NCBI RefSeq assembly: GCF_029194005.1
Contig: NZ_JARFVA010000005.1
Span: 186,001 to 250,000, forward strand
Length of the DNA stretch: 64,000 nucleotides
Source of the DNA: Flagellimonas okinawensis
Lineage (GTDB): Bacteria; Bacteroidota; Bacteroidia; Flavobacteriales; Flavobacteriaceae
Reading direction: 5' to 3'
Shown here: piece by piece, positions 45,098 to 54,966 of the stretch
How positions within the stretch are numbered: the stretch's first letter is position 1
How the letters are laid out: every line of letters starts with the position of its first letter
The notes under the pieces: generated by a model
Databases searched by the model: none
Told to the model about the DNA's origin: nothing
Seen by the model: the letters and a program-made list of their open reading frames with translations, nothing else
Program-made: the position numbers and the translations under genes

Positions 45098-46495
45098 TTA
45101 TTTTAGGCTTCCAACCATATCTTCAGGTTTTACCCACTCATCATACTCTTCTGGGGTAACATAACCAAGGTTTACGGCTTCCTCTTTTAACGTAGTACCA
45201 TTTTTGTGTGCTGTATTGGCAATCTCGGCAGCTTTGTAATAGCCAATTTTAGTATTCAAAGCGGTAACCAACATTAAGGAGTTGTTCAGTAATGTTTTAA
45301 TGGTCTCATGGTTTGGTTCAATACCAACGGCACAATTCACATCAAAACTAACACAAGCATCGCCGATCAATTGGGCAGATTGTAATATGTTGGCTGCCAT
45401 AACCGGTTTAAATACATTCAACTCATAATGGCCTTGCGTTCCTCCAACACTAATAGCTACATCGTTCCCCATTACCTGTGCGCACACCATGGTCATGGCT
45501 TCACATTGGGTAGGGTTTACTTTGCCGGGCATTATGGAACTTCCAGGTTCGTTGGCCGGAATTATAATCTCACCAATACCGGAACGTGGACCTGAGGCCA
45601 TCATTCGGATATCGTTGGCAATTTTATTCAGTGATACGGCCAATTGTTTCAGAGCTCCATGACTTTCTACAATGGCATCGTGGGCAGCTAGGGCTTCAAA
45701 CTTGTTTTCGGCAGTAACAAATGGTTTTCCGGTAAACTCGGCAATATATTTGGCCACGAGAACATCATATCCATTAGGGGTGTTCAAACCTGTACCCACA
45801 GCGGTACCCCCAAGAGCAAGTTCGCTTAAGTGTGGCAAGGTGTTTTTTAATGCTTTCAAACCGTGGTTCAATTGGCTAACGTAGCCTGAGAATTCTTGGC
45901 CCAAGGTTAGGGGAGTGGCATCCATTAAATGGGTTCTACCAATTTTAACCACATCTTTAAATTCTTCGGATTTTTTCTGCAACGTATTTCTAAGCTGTTC
46001 AACACCGGGAATAGTGACATCAACTATTTTTTGGTACGCTGCAATATGCATTCCCGTAGGAAAAGTGTCGTTGGAAGATTGGCTCTTGTTAACGTCATCG
46101 TTCGGTTGAATGGTTTTTTCACCTTCCCCGATTTTCTTCCCTGCAATTTCATGGGCACGGTTGGCAATAACCTCATTCACGTTCATGTTGCTTTGTGTAC
46201 CTGAACCGGTTTGCCAAATAACCAAAGGAAATTGATCATCGTGTTTGCCTTCCAGTATTTCGTCGCAAACCTGGGCAATAAGGTCTCTTTTTTCTTGACT
46301 TAGTACGCCCAACTCATGGTTGGTATAGGCAGCTGCCTTTTTTAGATAGGCGAAACCGTACACCACATCCAAAGGCATGGAAGCAGGAGCACCAATTTTA
46401 AAGTTGTTTCGGGAACGTTCGGTTTGGGCGCCCCAATATTTGTCGGCGGGTACTTTTACCTCGCCCATGGTATCTTTTTCAATCCTGAAACTCAT
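45098..46495 (-). CDS. fumC: Class II fumarate hydratase
   Basis: A 465-residue member of the fumarase/aspartase superfamily, of standard FumC length. Conserved regions are [56 protein letters not shown] and the signature loop [16 protein letters not shown] with the catalytic Ser. It interconverts fumarate and malate in the TCA cycle and needs no iron-sulfur cluster. The aspartase alternative is excluded only by overall similarity, which I judge by eye. Confidence 0.94.
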   Translation of the reverse strand: MSFRIEKDTMGEVKVPADKYWGAQTERSRNNFKIGAPASMPLDVVYGFAYLKKAAAYTNHELGVLSQEKRDLIAQVCDEILEGKHDDQFPLVIWQTGSGTQSNMNVNEVIANRAHEIAGKKIGEGEKTIQPNDDVNKSQSSNDTFPTGMHIAAYQKIVDVTIPGVEQLRNTLQKKSEEFKDVVKIGRTHLMDATPLTLGQEFSGYVSQLNHGLKALKNTLPHLSELALGGTAVGTGLNTPNGYDVLVAKYIAEFTGKPFVTAENKFEALAAHDAIVESHGALKQLAVSLNKIANDIRMMASGPRSGIGEIIIPANEPGSSIMPGKVNPTQCEAMTMVCAQVMGNDVAISVGGTQGHYELNVFKPVMAANILQSAQLIGDACVSFDVNCAVGIEPNHETIKTLLNNSLMLVTALNTKIGYYKAAEIANTAHKNGTTLKEEAVNLGYVTPEEYDEWVKPEDMVGSLK

Positions 46496-46581
46496 AATTT
46501 AAAATTTAGTCCTACAAAGGTAGGATATAGGGCATTTATATGGTAGTTGATTGGGAGAAATACACTTTTTTTTGCCCTTCA

Positions 46582-46614
46582 TTTGTTTTTTTTCAATAGA
46601 AGAAAGTATCTTTG
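46582..46614 (+). promoter_or_regulatory. Promoter of the small membrane protein gene
   Basis: TTTG (46582-46585) and TATCTTTG (46607-46614) are 21 bases apart, a complete Bacteroidota promoter. The ATG at 46635 follows after 20 bases. This supports the short ORF as a real gene. Confidence 0.7.
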
Positions 46615-46634
46615 TTAAAACAAAAGGATTTAAG

Positions 46635-46808
46635 ATGTTCGAATTTGACCAATATTTAGGTTTTTTAGCTTTTCTAACAATTTTGACAATCGGTTTTTGG
46701 TTGATGATATTCTTGTTGACCTTTGTAGTACCTTATTGGTTGATCGGCAACCTAAGGGAAATGTTTAAAGAAAGAAAAGAGGCCAAGCGTGCCCAACTAG
46801 AAGAATAA
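46635..46808 (+). CDS. Small single-pass membrane protein
   Basis: A 57-residue protein with one or two hydrophobic helices (LGFLAFLTILTIGFWLMIFL and LLTFVVPYWLIGNL) and a highly charged C-terminal tail (REMFKERKEAKRAQLEE). The ATG at 46635 follows a complete promoter, and a strong terminator closes it, so it is a monocistronic gene despite its size. In-frame upstream codons back to 46551 lie ahead of the promoter and are not coding. Function unknown. Confidence 0.78.
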   Translation: MFEFDQYLGFLAFLTILTIGFWLMIFLLTFVVPYWLIGNLREMFKERKEAKRAQLEE

Positions 46809-46814
46809 GATTTT

Positions 46815-46841
46815 TAAAAGAAGCCTCATTGGCTTCTTTTT
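46815..46841 (+). terminator. Rho-independent terminator after the small membrane protein gene
   Basis: AAAAGAAGCC, loop TCATT, GGCTTCTTTTTT, six bases after the stop codon. Confidence 0.85.
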
Positions 46842-46934
46842 TGTTTAAGGGTTTTAATAAGGAATTAGTTTTCATTGATATGGGAACTAATTTTTTTGTG
46901 CCAGTTGTTACCACTTAAGCAGAATCATTACCAT

Positions 46935-46962
46935 AAAAAAAGCAGCCCTAAGGCTGCTTTTT
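46935..46962 (-). terminator. Rho-independent terminator after the outer-membrane receptor gene
   Basis: On the minus strand AAAAAGCAGCC, loop TTAG, GGCTGCTTTTTTT lies 30 bases beyond the stop codon. The stem also has a short T run in the plus direction. Confidence 0.82.
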
Positions 46963-46991
46963 CATTTAAGTTTCAGGGGAACTCTATATGG

Positions 46992-49481
46992 TTACCCTTG
47001 GTATTGGCCCTCATCATCGTCATTTCCGCCAGGTTGTTGTCTACCTCTTTGGCGTTGTTCTTTAGGTTGGTTAAATCTATAAATGAACGATAAATTTACT
47101 TGTCTTCTTCTCCACTGGAATTCACTATCAGTGGTAAAGGTTGGTGTTTGTGTAAATGATTGGCGTTTTCTTGAATTGAACAAATCGCTCACGTTCAAAG
47201 AAAGAGTTGCTTTATCCTTAAATAGATCTTTACTCAAGGCCAAGTTCAAAGAGAACATACCTTTGGTATCGGTTTGTGCGTTCTGTCTCGGTCCCATATA
47301 AAATGAATTGGCCTGCAATTCAATTTTAGAGGGTAGGGTGAACTTGGAACTAAACCTAGCAAAATAGCTAGAGTTGGTTGTACCGTAGTCAACTCCGTTA
47401 AAAGAACCATCTGTTGAGAAGGTAAAGAAATTAAAACTACCGTTCATTCTCCACCATTTTGCAGGACTATAGATCACACCGGCTTCCGCACCAATTCTTT
47501 CATTAGTGGAAAGGTTGATGGGCACCGATCTAATGATCTGGATACCATCGGAAGTAAACTGACCTGTTTCTTCGGTAATAAATTCAAACGATCTGGTTTC
47601 ACGTTGGTAATACACAGAGGATGTAAAAGTCAGTTTTTGCCATCTCTTCATATAGCCAAGGTCAAATGCATTGGCAAAAGCAGGGTCCAAATCGGGGTTA
47701 CCCTGGAAAACGTTTGTTCTACTTGATCTAGATGGGAACGGGTTAATGAACCAACCTCTTGGTCTGTTGATCCTTCTGTTGTATCCCAAGGAGATATTCT
47801 GTGTCTTGGAGATTTCATAAACCAAGTTAATGGTAGGGAATAGGCCCAAGTAATTTTTGTCAAAGTTAAGGTCAACATCTTCACCCACCAGTTCTTCCAA
47901 GGCTTGACTATCTATATTTGCATCTACCTCACCTCGTAGTTCTGTATTTTCCAAACGCAATCCAAGCAATACGGAAAACTTGCCATATTTATTGCCATAC
48001 TGGGTATACAGGGCATTTACATTTTCGTGGTAAGTAAAAATGTTGGTTAAATCTTGATTGGTGATAAAGTTTCCGGTTCCTTGGTCCAGTGTGTCCAATT
48101 GGTAATCGTTCACCTCTTTTTCAAAAGTACCGCGGTATCCGGCCTCGAATTGCGCATCGCCCATAGGCAACACATAGTCAATCTGAGCCAAGATATCGTC
48201 TTGTTTCTGTTTTTCGTAAATGTTCTCAAGTGCGATCAAACTATCACTTGGTATAGTTCTATCTTCACGAATACCGGTCAACACATCTTCGTTGTCATAG
48301 GAATATTGGAAATCCGCTGTCAACTTCTGGCCATCATCATCAATGTTATTGGTGTAATTAAAAGAAAACTGACGGCTATTATCGTTTTCGTTTTGGTCTT
48401 CGGTTCTAAATGTTCTACTGTTTAGGTTTCCGTCTGCAAAACGTTGGTTGTCATTTTCGGTCAAGTCATTTTCATCGGACCAGCGATAAAAGAAACTACC
48501 GGTTACGGAAGACTTTTCAGTTAGGAAATATTCCATTCCAATATTGATGTTGAATCCATCATCATTCCTGCTAACATCTCTGTCTTCAATAATCCTGTCG
48601 AACTCACTCTGTGCAGATTGATAGGTGTTATCGTTTCTTCCTCCTCCTGGAGATTCTCTGTGAAAATACCCGAGAGTGTTGAAGATATTGAATTTCTCCG
48701 TTCTAATATTAAAGTTTGTAGTGGCTCTAGCGTTAAAAGGTATTCCACCAGTAAGATTCACGGAACCATTGATACCAAGTGTTTTTTCCTTTTTAAGTAC
48801 GATGTTCAAAATACCTGCCGTACCTTCAGCGTCGTAACGCGCAGAGGGACTGGTGATTACCTCTACTTTTTCAATTGCATCGGCAGGTAATTGTTGTAAT
48901 ACGTCGGTGGACCCAAAACCGGCCAATGCCGATGGCTTGCCATTAATAAGGATACGAACGTTGTCGTTCCCCCTAAGGCTTATACCTCCTTCAACATCTA
49001 CCGCTACGGAGGGAATGTTTCCAAGAGCATCACTTACGTTACCACCACTTGTTGTAATATCCTTTCCGATGTTGTACACCTTTTTGTCCAATCGTACTTC
49101 TACGGTTGTTTTTTCACCTACAACTTCAACTTCGGCAAGTTGTGCCACATCGGGAGATAAGGTAATAGACCCTAGATTAACGGATGAATCGTAAGTCTGT
49201 CCTTTTAGAGAATATGTTTTGTACGAAATGTATTCTACACTAATATTATAAGTACCCGGGCTGGCTTCTATTTCAAAGTTACCGGATGTATCGGTAATTC
49301 CGCCTGTGACCTGATCTGGCTTTTCCGCATTCTGAAGTACGAAGGTTGCATATTCCAGAGGTTGTCCAGAATCTGAGTCAATTACTTTTCCCGTAATTGT
49401 TATGTTTTTTTGGTTTTGTTGTGCTATTCCCTGAAAGGTTGATAAGGTCAATAGCAGCAACGGGATTATTATCCTGTGCAT
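46992..49481 (-). CDS. TonB-dependent receptor-like outer-membrane beta-barrel protein
   Basis: An 829-residue outer-membrane protein. Signal peptide IIIPLLLLTLSTFQGIAQQ, then CarboxypepD_reg-like domain (about 25-110, ITITGKVIDSDSGQPLEYAT), plug (about 120-235, NIPSVAVDVEGGISLRGNDN and YDAEGTAGILNIVLKKEK) and a 22-strand-type barrel (OMP_b-brl_3 kind) to about residue 805. The barrel ends VNLSFIYRFN and is followed by a 24-residue hydrophilic tail rich in Gln, Gly, Arg and Asp, unusual since the last strand normally ends the protein. The ATG at 49481 is chosen over a TTG at 49502. The ligand is unknown. Confidence 0.9.
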   Translation of the reverse strand: MHRIIIPLLLLTLSTFQGIAQQNQKNITITGKVIDSDSGQPLEYATFVLQNAEKPDQVTGGITDTSGNFEIEASPGTYNISVEYISYKTYSLKGQTYDSSVNLGSITLSPDVAQLAEVEVVGEKTTVEVRLDKKVYNIGKDITTSGGNVSDALGNIPSVAVDVEGGISLRGNDNVRILINGKPSALAGFGSTDVLQQLPADAIEKVEVITSPSARYDAEGTAGILNIVLKKEKTLGINGSVNLTGGIPFNARATTNFNIRTEKFNIFNTLGYFHRESPGGGRNDNTYQSAQSEFDRIIEDRDVSRNDDGFNINIGMEYFLTEKSSVTGSFFYRWSDENDLTENDNQRFADGNLNSRTFRTEDQNENDNSRQFSFNYTNNIDDDGQKLTADFQYSYDNEDVLTGIREDRTIPSDSLIALENIYEKQKQDDILAQIDYVLPMGDAQFEAGYRGTFEKEVNDYQLDTLDQGTGNFITNQDLTNIFTYHENVNALYTQYGNKYGKFSVLLGLRLENTELRGEVDANIDSQALEELVGEDVDLNFDKNYLGLFPTINLVYEISKTQNISLGYNRRINRPRGWFINPFPSRSSRTNVFQGNPDLDPAFANAFDLGYMKRWQKLTFTSSVYYQRETRSFEFITEETGQFTSDGIQIIRSVPINLSTNERIGAEAGVIYSPAKWWRMNGSFNFFTFSTDGSFNGVDYGTTNSSYFARFSSKFTLPSKIELQANSFYMGPRQNAQTDTKGMFSLNLALSKDLFKDKATLSLNVSDLFNSRKRQSFTQTPTFTTDSEFQWRRRQVNLSFIYRFNQPKEQRQRGRQQPGGNDDDEGQYQG

Positions 49482-49582
49482 AGTTTGATTTTTACGCTGC
49501 AAAAATTGAAGTAAAAAAGGAGTGCACGAAATATAACTCCCCCAACAACGTAATTGTACCTGCGAATGACCTTAAAGAATTG

Positions 49583-50065
49583 TTAATCCCTGTTCTTTCT
49601 TTTCTTCTTCTTTTTCTTTTTGGCCTTGAACTGATTTTCTTGAAGTTCCATAAAGGCATTGAACTTATCCTCTGGCAACCCTGCCTTAAGCTCGGCATCT
49701 TGGCGCATTTTTATTTTTTCTATCTCCTCTTTCATTTTAAGAGGTTCAAGTTCAAGGATTTGAAGTTCAATTCTTTGTTGTACGGATTGTACCAGTGAAG
49801 TGCGGACAACTGCTTGCTCAAAAGGATCTAAACCGATTGCTTCCGTAATGGAGGGCATTTGCTCATCTACAATTTCTTCTGCCGTTGGGGGTGTTTCCGG
49901 TTTTTGGTTATCTACAGGGCCAGCCTGTGGAACATAACTTCTTCCTCTCCCGTACATACCACCATAACCATAAGGAGATCCATATCCATATTGGGCAGAA
50001 ATATCATTGATGGCCAAAATGCCGATCATTAGGGTTAAATAGAACAGTGTCTGCTTAGTTTTCAT
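49583..50065 (-). CDS. Small secreted protein with GYG-rich N-terminus and polybasic tail
   Basis: A 160-residue exported protein (signal LFYLTLMIGILAINDISAQ). The mature N-terminus is low-complexity YGYGSPYGYGGMYGRGRSY. A helical region follows (about 65-145, EQAVVRTSLVQSVQQRIELQ). The protein ends in an uninterrupted run of Lys and Arg (KKKKKKKRKNRD). I recognise no named family. It lies 101 bases upstream of the receptor gene on the same strand, with no terminator seen between them, so the two may be co-transcribed. Confidence 0.75.
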   Translation of the reverse strand: MKTKQTLFYLTLMIGILAINDISAQYGYGSPYGYGGMYGRGRSYVPQAGPVDNQKPETPPTAEEIVDEQMPSITEAIGLDPFEQAVVRTSLVQSVQQRIELQILELEPLKMKEEIEKIKMRQDAELKAGLPEDKFNAFMELQENQFKAKKKKKKKRKNRD

Positions 50066-50133
50066 GGGGTAAATATAATATTTCGCTTTGATTTATTTGT
50101 TCGTTGATTGTTAAATCTAATTGGTAATCAGAT

Positions 50134-50475
50134 TTATAGCAAACCAGCAATATTCTCGGGAGGCCTTCCCACAACGGCTTTTTCGCCGTTAACAACTATG
50201 GGTCGCTCAATCAATTTTGGGTTCTCGGCCATGGCAGTGATTACCTCATCGTCGGATAAAGTTTTGCCTTTGAATTTCTCCTTCCAGATGGCTTCGGTTT
50301 TTCGTACCAAATCTATTGGTGCAATGCCCAAGTATTTAATCAATTGTTTTAAGTCTTCTTTACTGGGAACGTCATCCAAGTATTTTACAACTTCGAATTC
50401 CTTTCCTGATTTTTCCAAGATGGCCAAACCTTCCCTGGATTTTCTACATCTTGGATTATGGTATATTTTGATCAT
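50134..50475 (-). CDS. arsC: ArsC-family arsenate reductase-like protein
   Basis: A 113-residue thioredoxin-fold protein of the ArsC/Spx/YffB superfamily. The N-terminal IKIYHNPRCRKSREGLAIL has the active-site Cys about residue 10 in a CxxS-like context. RKTEAIWKEKF and ERPIVVNGEKAVVGRPPENI are the typical C-terminal features including the RP segment that contacts substrate. It would reduce arsenate with glutathione/glutaredoxin-like or bacillithiol partners. Without other ars genes nearby, a general thiol redox role is possible. Confidence 0.86.
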   Translation of the reverse strand: MIKIYHNPRCRKSREGLAILEKSGKEFEVVKYLDDVPSKEDLKQLIKYLGIAPIDLVRKTEAIWKEKFKGKTLSDDEVITAMAENPKLIERPIVVNGEKAVVGRPPENIAGLL

Positions 50476-50500
50476 TCTTTTTTATTTCTGAATTCTGATT

Positions 50501-51596
50501 CTACTCTTCTTTTTGCCCCATCATCATTAAATATGCCTTCAGAAATGCATCCAAATCACCGTCCATTACAGCGTCTACATTTCCAGTTTCCTCTCCGGTA
50601 CGAACGTCCTTTACCAATTTATAGGGATGCATCACATAATTACGGATCTGCGACCCCCATTCAATCTTCATTTTGGAGGATTCGATTTCGGCACGGGCTT
50701 CTTGCTTTTTACGTAGCTCTATTTCATACAACTGTGACTTCAACATTTTCATAGCTGTTGCCCTGTTGTCGTGCTGTGAACGAGAATCTGAACAGGATAT
50801 TTGTATTCCTGTTGGTTTGTGTACCAACTGTACCTTGGTCTCCACCTTGTTCACGTTTTGTCCTCCCGCACCACTAGATCGAGCCGTTGTTATTTCGATA
50901 TCCGATGGATTCACTTCAATTTCGATGCTATCATCCACCAACGGATATACATAAACGGATGCAAACGAGGTGTGTCTCTTGGCATTGCTGTCAAAAGGGG
51001 AGATGCGCACCAAACGATGTACTCCGTTTTCACCTTTTAGCCAACCAAATGCATATTCGCCCTCAATTTCCAAGGTCACTGTTTTTATACCTGCCACGTC
51101 GCCTTCTTGGTAATTGAGTTCCTTTATTTTATATCCGTTTTTCTCGGCCCACATCATGTACATACGCATGAGCATGGACGCCCAATCGCAGCTTTCTGTA
51201 CCACCGGCACCTGCGGTTATCTGTAGAACAGCGGTAAGTTCATCACCTTCGTCCGACAACATATTGCGGAACTCCAATTTTTCAATGGCGGAAAGCGCTT
51301 TGTTGTATTGTTTGGTAACCTCTTCTTCGGAAACCTCACCAGCTTGCTGAAATTCCATGAGTACTTCAAGGTCGCCAATCAATGTTTTGGCTTCCTCAAA
51401 ATCTTCTACCCATTTCTTTTTGGATTTGATGGACTGCATTTGTTTTTGGGCTTCCTGTGGATTGTCCCAAAAACCGGGAGCGAGTGTTTTTTCTTCCTCG
51501 TTCTCTATTTCAATAAGTTTGGCATCAATGTCAAAGATACCTCCTTAACGCACCAAGGCGCTCAATAAGATCTTTCTGCTGATCTGTAGTTGTCAT
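50501..51596 (-). CDS. prfB: Peptide chain release factor 2 with programmed +1 frameshift
   Basis: Translation starts at the minus-strand ATG at 51596 and reads 21 codons to CTT (51536-51534), where an in-frame TGA lies at 51533-51531. AGGAGG just before TATCTTTGAC supplies the internal Shine-Dalgarno-like stimulator. Skipping base 51533 puts GAC (51532-51530) in the main frame, giving 364 residues. RF2 features are [15 protein letters not shown] (SPF tripeptide that reads UGA) and [18 protein letters not shown] (catalytic GGQ). RF2 ends translation at UAA and UGA. Low RF2 favours frameshifting, which makes more RF2. A conventional gene finder sees only a 5'-truncated ORF ending at 51439. Confidence 0.96.
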
Positions 51597-51649
51597 GTAA
51601 TGTATTTTGGGTAAAAATAAGTTTCTTTCTGCAGAATACCTTAGGTATT

Positions 51650-52507
51650 TTACTGTTGTTGGGATGCTTTTACAAACACGGAATATTCAGTTTCGTTTTT
51701 GCCCAGGGTGTAAACCACTCCCTTTAATGGAGCACAATCGGTGTAGTCCTTTCCATGACAGACTTTTATGTGATTATGATTGGCCAAAACATTGTTGGTT
51801 GGGTCGAACCCGATCCAGCCTACGTTGGGAACAAAGGACTCTGCCCAAGCGTGCATTTGGGAATCACCAAAAAATCCATGTCCCTGATGCAAATAGCCCG
51901 AGACATATCTGGTCGGAACCCCATGATGTTTGGCTATGGCACAGAATAAATGGGTGAAATCTTGGCAAACGCCATGTCTGTTTTCAATGATTTCGTCCAA
52001 AGAAGTATTTACATCGGTCACCCCAGTTTTAAAGTATAAATGACCGTAAGCCCAATGGTTGAGCTCCGTCAGGTTTTCAAAAATTGATTTTTTGGGGTCG
52101 AAGGTATAAATGGTTTTATGCTCCTCGAGCAATTGTGTAAATTTTGTCTTTCTGAGATAGGGTTCATGGTCAACCCTAAAATCGAGACTATCCACTAATT
52201 TTCGCTCTTCGTTTATGTCTAAAGGTAATTCAAAGTCGAACGGATTGATCTCTTTTTTTGTGAGCTTAAAATGCGCGTTGAATTTGATATGGTCCAACTC
52301 TTTTTTAGATCGAACCTGCACGGTTTTAAATCCCAGTCCGTTTTGTGAGACGCTATTTCTTTCACCAAGATCATTTTCGAAGTGCCAGTAGGTAAGTTCT
52401 TGGGTGTCATTCTCTTCCGGAATGACAAGAAATTGCCAAAATGCCTCGTTCAACCCCTTTTCGTAGGAGTTTCGAGTGTCATAATCTATTTCATATTCAT
52501 ACAGCAT
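51650..52507 (-). CDS. Transglutaminase-like cysteine protease-fold protein
   Basis: A 285-residue cytoplasmic protein. An N-terminal bacterial transglutaminase N-domain (beta-rich, about 1-125) is followed by the catalytic core: Cys in NRHGVCQDFTHLFCAIAKHHG, His in SQMHAWAESFVPNVGW and Asp in GFDPTNN. It is the last gene of a minus-strand operon with the alpha-E and circularly permuted ATP-grasp genes, the classic trio predicted to make and process a peptide or amide bond. Whether it hydrolyses or forms isopeptide bonds is unknown. Confidence 0.88.
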   Translation of the reverse strand: MLYEYEIDYDTRNSYEKGLNEAFWQFLVIPEENDTQELTYWHFENDLGERNSVSQNGLGFKTVQVRSKKELDHIKFNAHFKLTKKEINPFDFELPLDINEERKLVDSLDFRVDHEPYLRKTKFTQLLEEHKTIYTFDPKKSIFENLTELNHWAYGHLYFKTGVTDVNTSLDEIIENRHGVCQDFTHLFCAIAKHHGVPTRYVSGYLHQGHGFFGDSQMHAWAESFVPNVGWIGFDPTNNVLANHNHIKVCHGKDYTDCAPLKGVVYTLGKNETEYSVFVKASQQQ

Positions 52508-52547
52508 TCAGGTAAATTTCAATCGGGCCAAGATACTTAAAAAAGCA

Positions 52548-53495
52548 TCAGTAGTTGAAGAATTCTTTCTCCATGCTCTCACTAATTTTGAACATTTTAT
52601 TAAGGATCATATTCAAGTTCCCCTGAATGTCTTCCATTATTTCATCAACCTGTTTAAATTGAAATTCTGCTTTTACTTTTCCGACCAAAAAAGCAGTAGA
52701 GCTTTGGGAATATTCCACCTTTTTATCAATCTCCAAAATATGTTTGTGCACTTGGTTGATACAGTTCATAAAAGATCGTGGACATTTCCCATTCAATAGC
52801 AGGAATTCAAGTGTAGAGGTTCCATTTGGTGTTTTTTTGTACAATCTGCGCATCATATCGTAGGATTCTGCACATTTCAGTAAAGTCGTCCATTCATAGC
52901 TATTGCCGATCGGGTCCTTATAACTTCCTTTTGCCAATAGGGCATCATTATATTTGGTATTGATGATTCTGGTAATCTGAATGGCCCTTTCGATGTTGAC
53001 CCCCATCATAATGATGGCATAAACTTCATCGTGCAATAATGTTCCTCTGATTTTTCCCCGCAGCACAGCGGTAATCTCGGTAATGTTTACGGTAAAATCG
53101 TAAAGGTTTGTTTTTTTATAGGTTTCGGTAGGGTAGTTCATCACAAAGTGATAGAACTTGTTTAAACTTTCGTATAGTTCAGTGGAAATTAAATCACGGG
53201 AACTGTTAGCATTTTCCCTGGCAATTTTTATACTACTGATGATGGAGTAGGATTTTTCAGGATTTAATCCCAGATCGTACAGCACTTCTTCTTCATTCAG
53301 TTCTTTTTCAGGGTCCGCCACGGGGTCGCCGACCATGAACAGCATGGATTGCAGAACAAAATTCCGTGATTGTGAAAGTTGGTTGGGTGCATCCAACGAA
53401 GCAAAATAATTTACGTTCATAAAGCGCGCAATGTGTTCGGCACGTTCTATATATCTACCCATCCAAAATAGGTTGTTGGCAACTCTTGAAAGCAT
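52548..53495 (-). CDS. Alpha-E (DUF403) domain protein
   Basis: A 315-residue all-helical protein starting MLSRVANNLFWMGRYIERAEH, the signature of the alpha-E/DUF403 family. The function is unknown, but it is nearly always next to a circularly permuted ATP-grasp gene and is thought to partner it. It starts four bases after that gene's stop codon and is followed after 40 bases by the transglutaminase gene. Confidence 0.92.
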   Translation of the reverse strand: MLSRVANNLFWMGRYIERAEHIARFMNVNYFASLDAPNQLSQSRNFVLQSMLFMVGDPVADPEKELNEEEVLYDLGLNPEKSYSIISSIKIARENANSSRDLISTELYESLNKFYHFVMNYPTETYKKTNLYDFTVNITEITAVLRGKIRGTLLHDEVYAIIMMGVNIERAIQITRIINTKYNDALLAKGSYKDPIGNSYEWTTLLKCAESYDMMRRLYKKTPNGTSTLEFLLLNGKCPRSFMNCINQVHKHILEIDKKVEYSQSSTAFLVGKVKAEFQFKQVDEIMEDIQGNLNMILNKMFKISESMEKEFFNY

Positions 53496-53499
53496 ATGA

Positions 53500-54966
53500 T
53501 TATTGTTTTAGGACCCACGTATCTTTGGAACCACCACCTTGGGAGGAGTTCACGATTAAATTTCCTTCTTTTAGGGCTACGCGGGTAAGCCCTCCTTTTA
53601 GTACAAACTGCTCATCTTTACCCAGTACCGTAAATGTCCTGAGGTCAACATGGCGTTGTTCAAAGGATTCTTTTTGGTCTATATAGGTCGGGTGAACGGA
53701 AAGCGACATAATGGGTTGGGCCACATATTTACGAGGATTGGCCTTAATTTCCGACTTCACTCGTTCAATTTCATCCTTGGTCAATCTATTTCCAATGGAA
53801 ATCCCGTATCCACCGGCTTCATCTACAGGTTTGACCACCAAGTCTTTGATGTTGTCCAGCACGTACTGCAATTCCTTTGGGCGACTGCAGTGATAGGTAT
53901 GTACATTCTTTAGAATGGGTTCTTCACCCAAATAATATTTTATGATATCCGGCATATAGGTATAAATAGCCTTGTCATCAGCAACACCGGTACCCGGTGC
54001 ATTGGCTATGGTAACGTTGCCTTTACGATAGGCGGCAAAGATTCCCGGTACACCTAGAGCGGAGTCTGGACTAAATTCCATCGGGTCAAGGAAAAGATCA
54101 TCGATCCTACGGTAAACCACATCCACACGAACTGGGCCTTGCGTAGTTTTCATGTACACAAAATCATTCTCCACAAAAAGGTCGCGACCTTCTACTAATT
54201 CAACGCCCATGGCCTTTGCCAAATAAGAATGCTCATAGTAGGCAGAGTTGAACATCCCGGGTGTAATTACCACAGTTACCGGCATATCCACCCCCGGTGG
54301 TTTGGCGGTTTCCAGCAAATGCAATAGGTTTTCAGCATAGTTGGTTACCGAATGTGTCTTATAATGATTGAATACACCAAACAACGCCCTTTTTAACGCA
54401 GTACGGTTGCAGATTACATAACTTACCCCAGATGGGCAGCGGATGTTATCTTCCAATACATAATAATCTCCATCACTATGTTTTATGATATCCGTTCCAG
54501 AGATGTGGTTATAGATTTTATTGGGTGGATCTACACCCATCATCTGGTGCAGGTAATTAGGGGAGGAGCTCAATAATTCAATCGGAACTATTTTGTCCTT
54601 TACTATTTTTTTGTCGTGGTAAACATCCCAAAGAAAATGGTTGAGCGCAATGTTTCTTTGTATGGCGCCTTGTTCTATGGTTTCCCATTCGTCGGTAGAA
54701 ATAATCCTGGGAAAAAGGTCAAAAGGAAAAATCTTCTCTTGGCTTTGTTTGTCGCCATAAACCTGAAAGGTGATCCCTTGATTAAAGAACGATGATTTAG
54801 CCTTGTTGTTCAGATCCACATAATCATCTATGGTTCTGGTGCCATATAAGTCTAAAAGCTTTTGGTACACCTCTTTAACCTCACCATTCTTATCAAAAAC
54901 CTCATCAAATAAGCCTTCTTTTTTTATGTAACTGGAAAAGATGGATTTATCCTCGATTGTGGCCAT
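53500..54966 (-). CDS. Circularly permuted type 2 ATP-grasp protein
   Basis: A 488-residue protein of the DUF404/DUF407 family, an ATP-grasp ligase with permuted order of domains. Visible segments include DLFPRIISTDEWE, IYNHISGTDIIKHSDGDYYV and LEDNIRCPSGVSYVICNR in the N-terminal half, with VVKPVDEAGGYGISIGNRLT and RRIDDLFLDPMEF around the nucleotide site. It probably joins an amino acid or peptide to a carboxylate at the cost of ATP, with product unknown. It is the first gene of a three-gene operon on the minus strand and is divergent from the zinc protease gene. Confidence 0.92.
   Translation of the reverse strand: MATIEDKSIFSSYIKKEGLFDEVFDKNGEVKEVYQKLLDLYGTRTIDDYVDLNNKAKSSFFNQGITFQVYGDKQSQEKIFPFDLFPRIISTDEWETIEQGAIQRNIALNHFLWDVYHDKKIVKDKIVPIELLSSSPNYLHQMMGVDPPNKIYNHISGTDIIKHSDGDYYVLEDNIRCPSGVSYVICNRTALKRALFGVFNHYKTHSVTNYAENLLHLLETAKPPGVDMPVTVVITPGMFNSAYYEHSYLAKAMGVELVEGRDLFVENDFVYMKTTQGPVRVDVVYRRIDDLFLDPMEFSPDSALGVPGIFAAYRKGNVTIANAPGTGVADDKAIYTYMPDIIKYYLGEEPILKNVHTYHCSRPKELQYVLDNIKDLVVKPVDEAGGYGISIGNRLTKDEIERVKSEIKANPRKYVAQPIMSLSVHPTYIDQKESFEQRHVDLRTFTVLGKDEQFVLKGGLTRVALKEGNLIVNSSQGGGSKDTWVLKQ

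Noticed and set aside
46551..46634. N-terminal extension of the small membrane protein
   Set aside because: It lies upstream of and across the promoter at 46582-46614, so it is not transcribed in this mRNA.
50501..51439. prfB as a truncated gene or pseudogene
   Set aside because: The missing 5' part is supplied by the programmed frameshift at 51533; the gene is intact.
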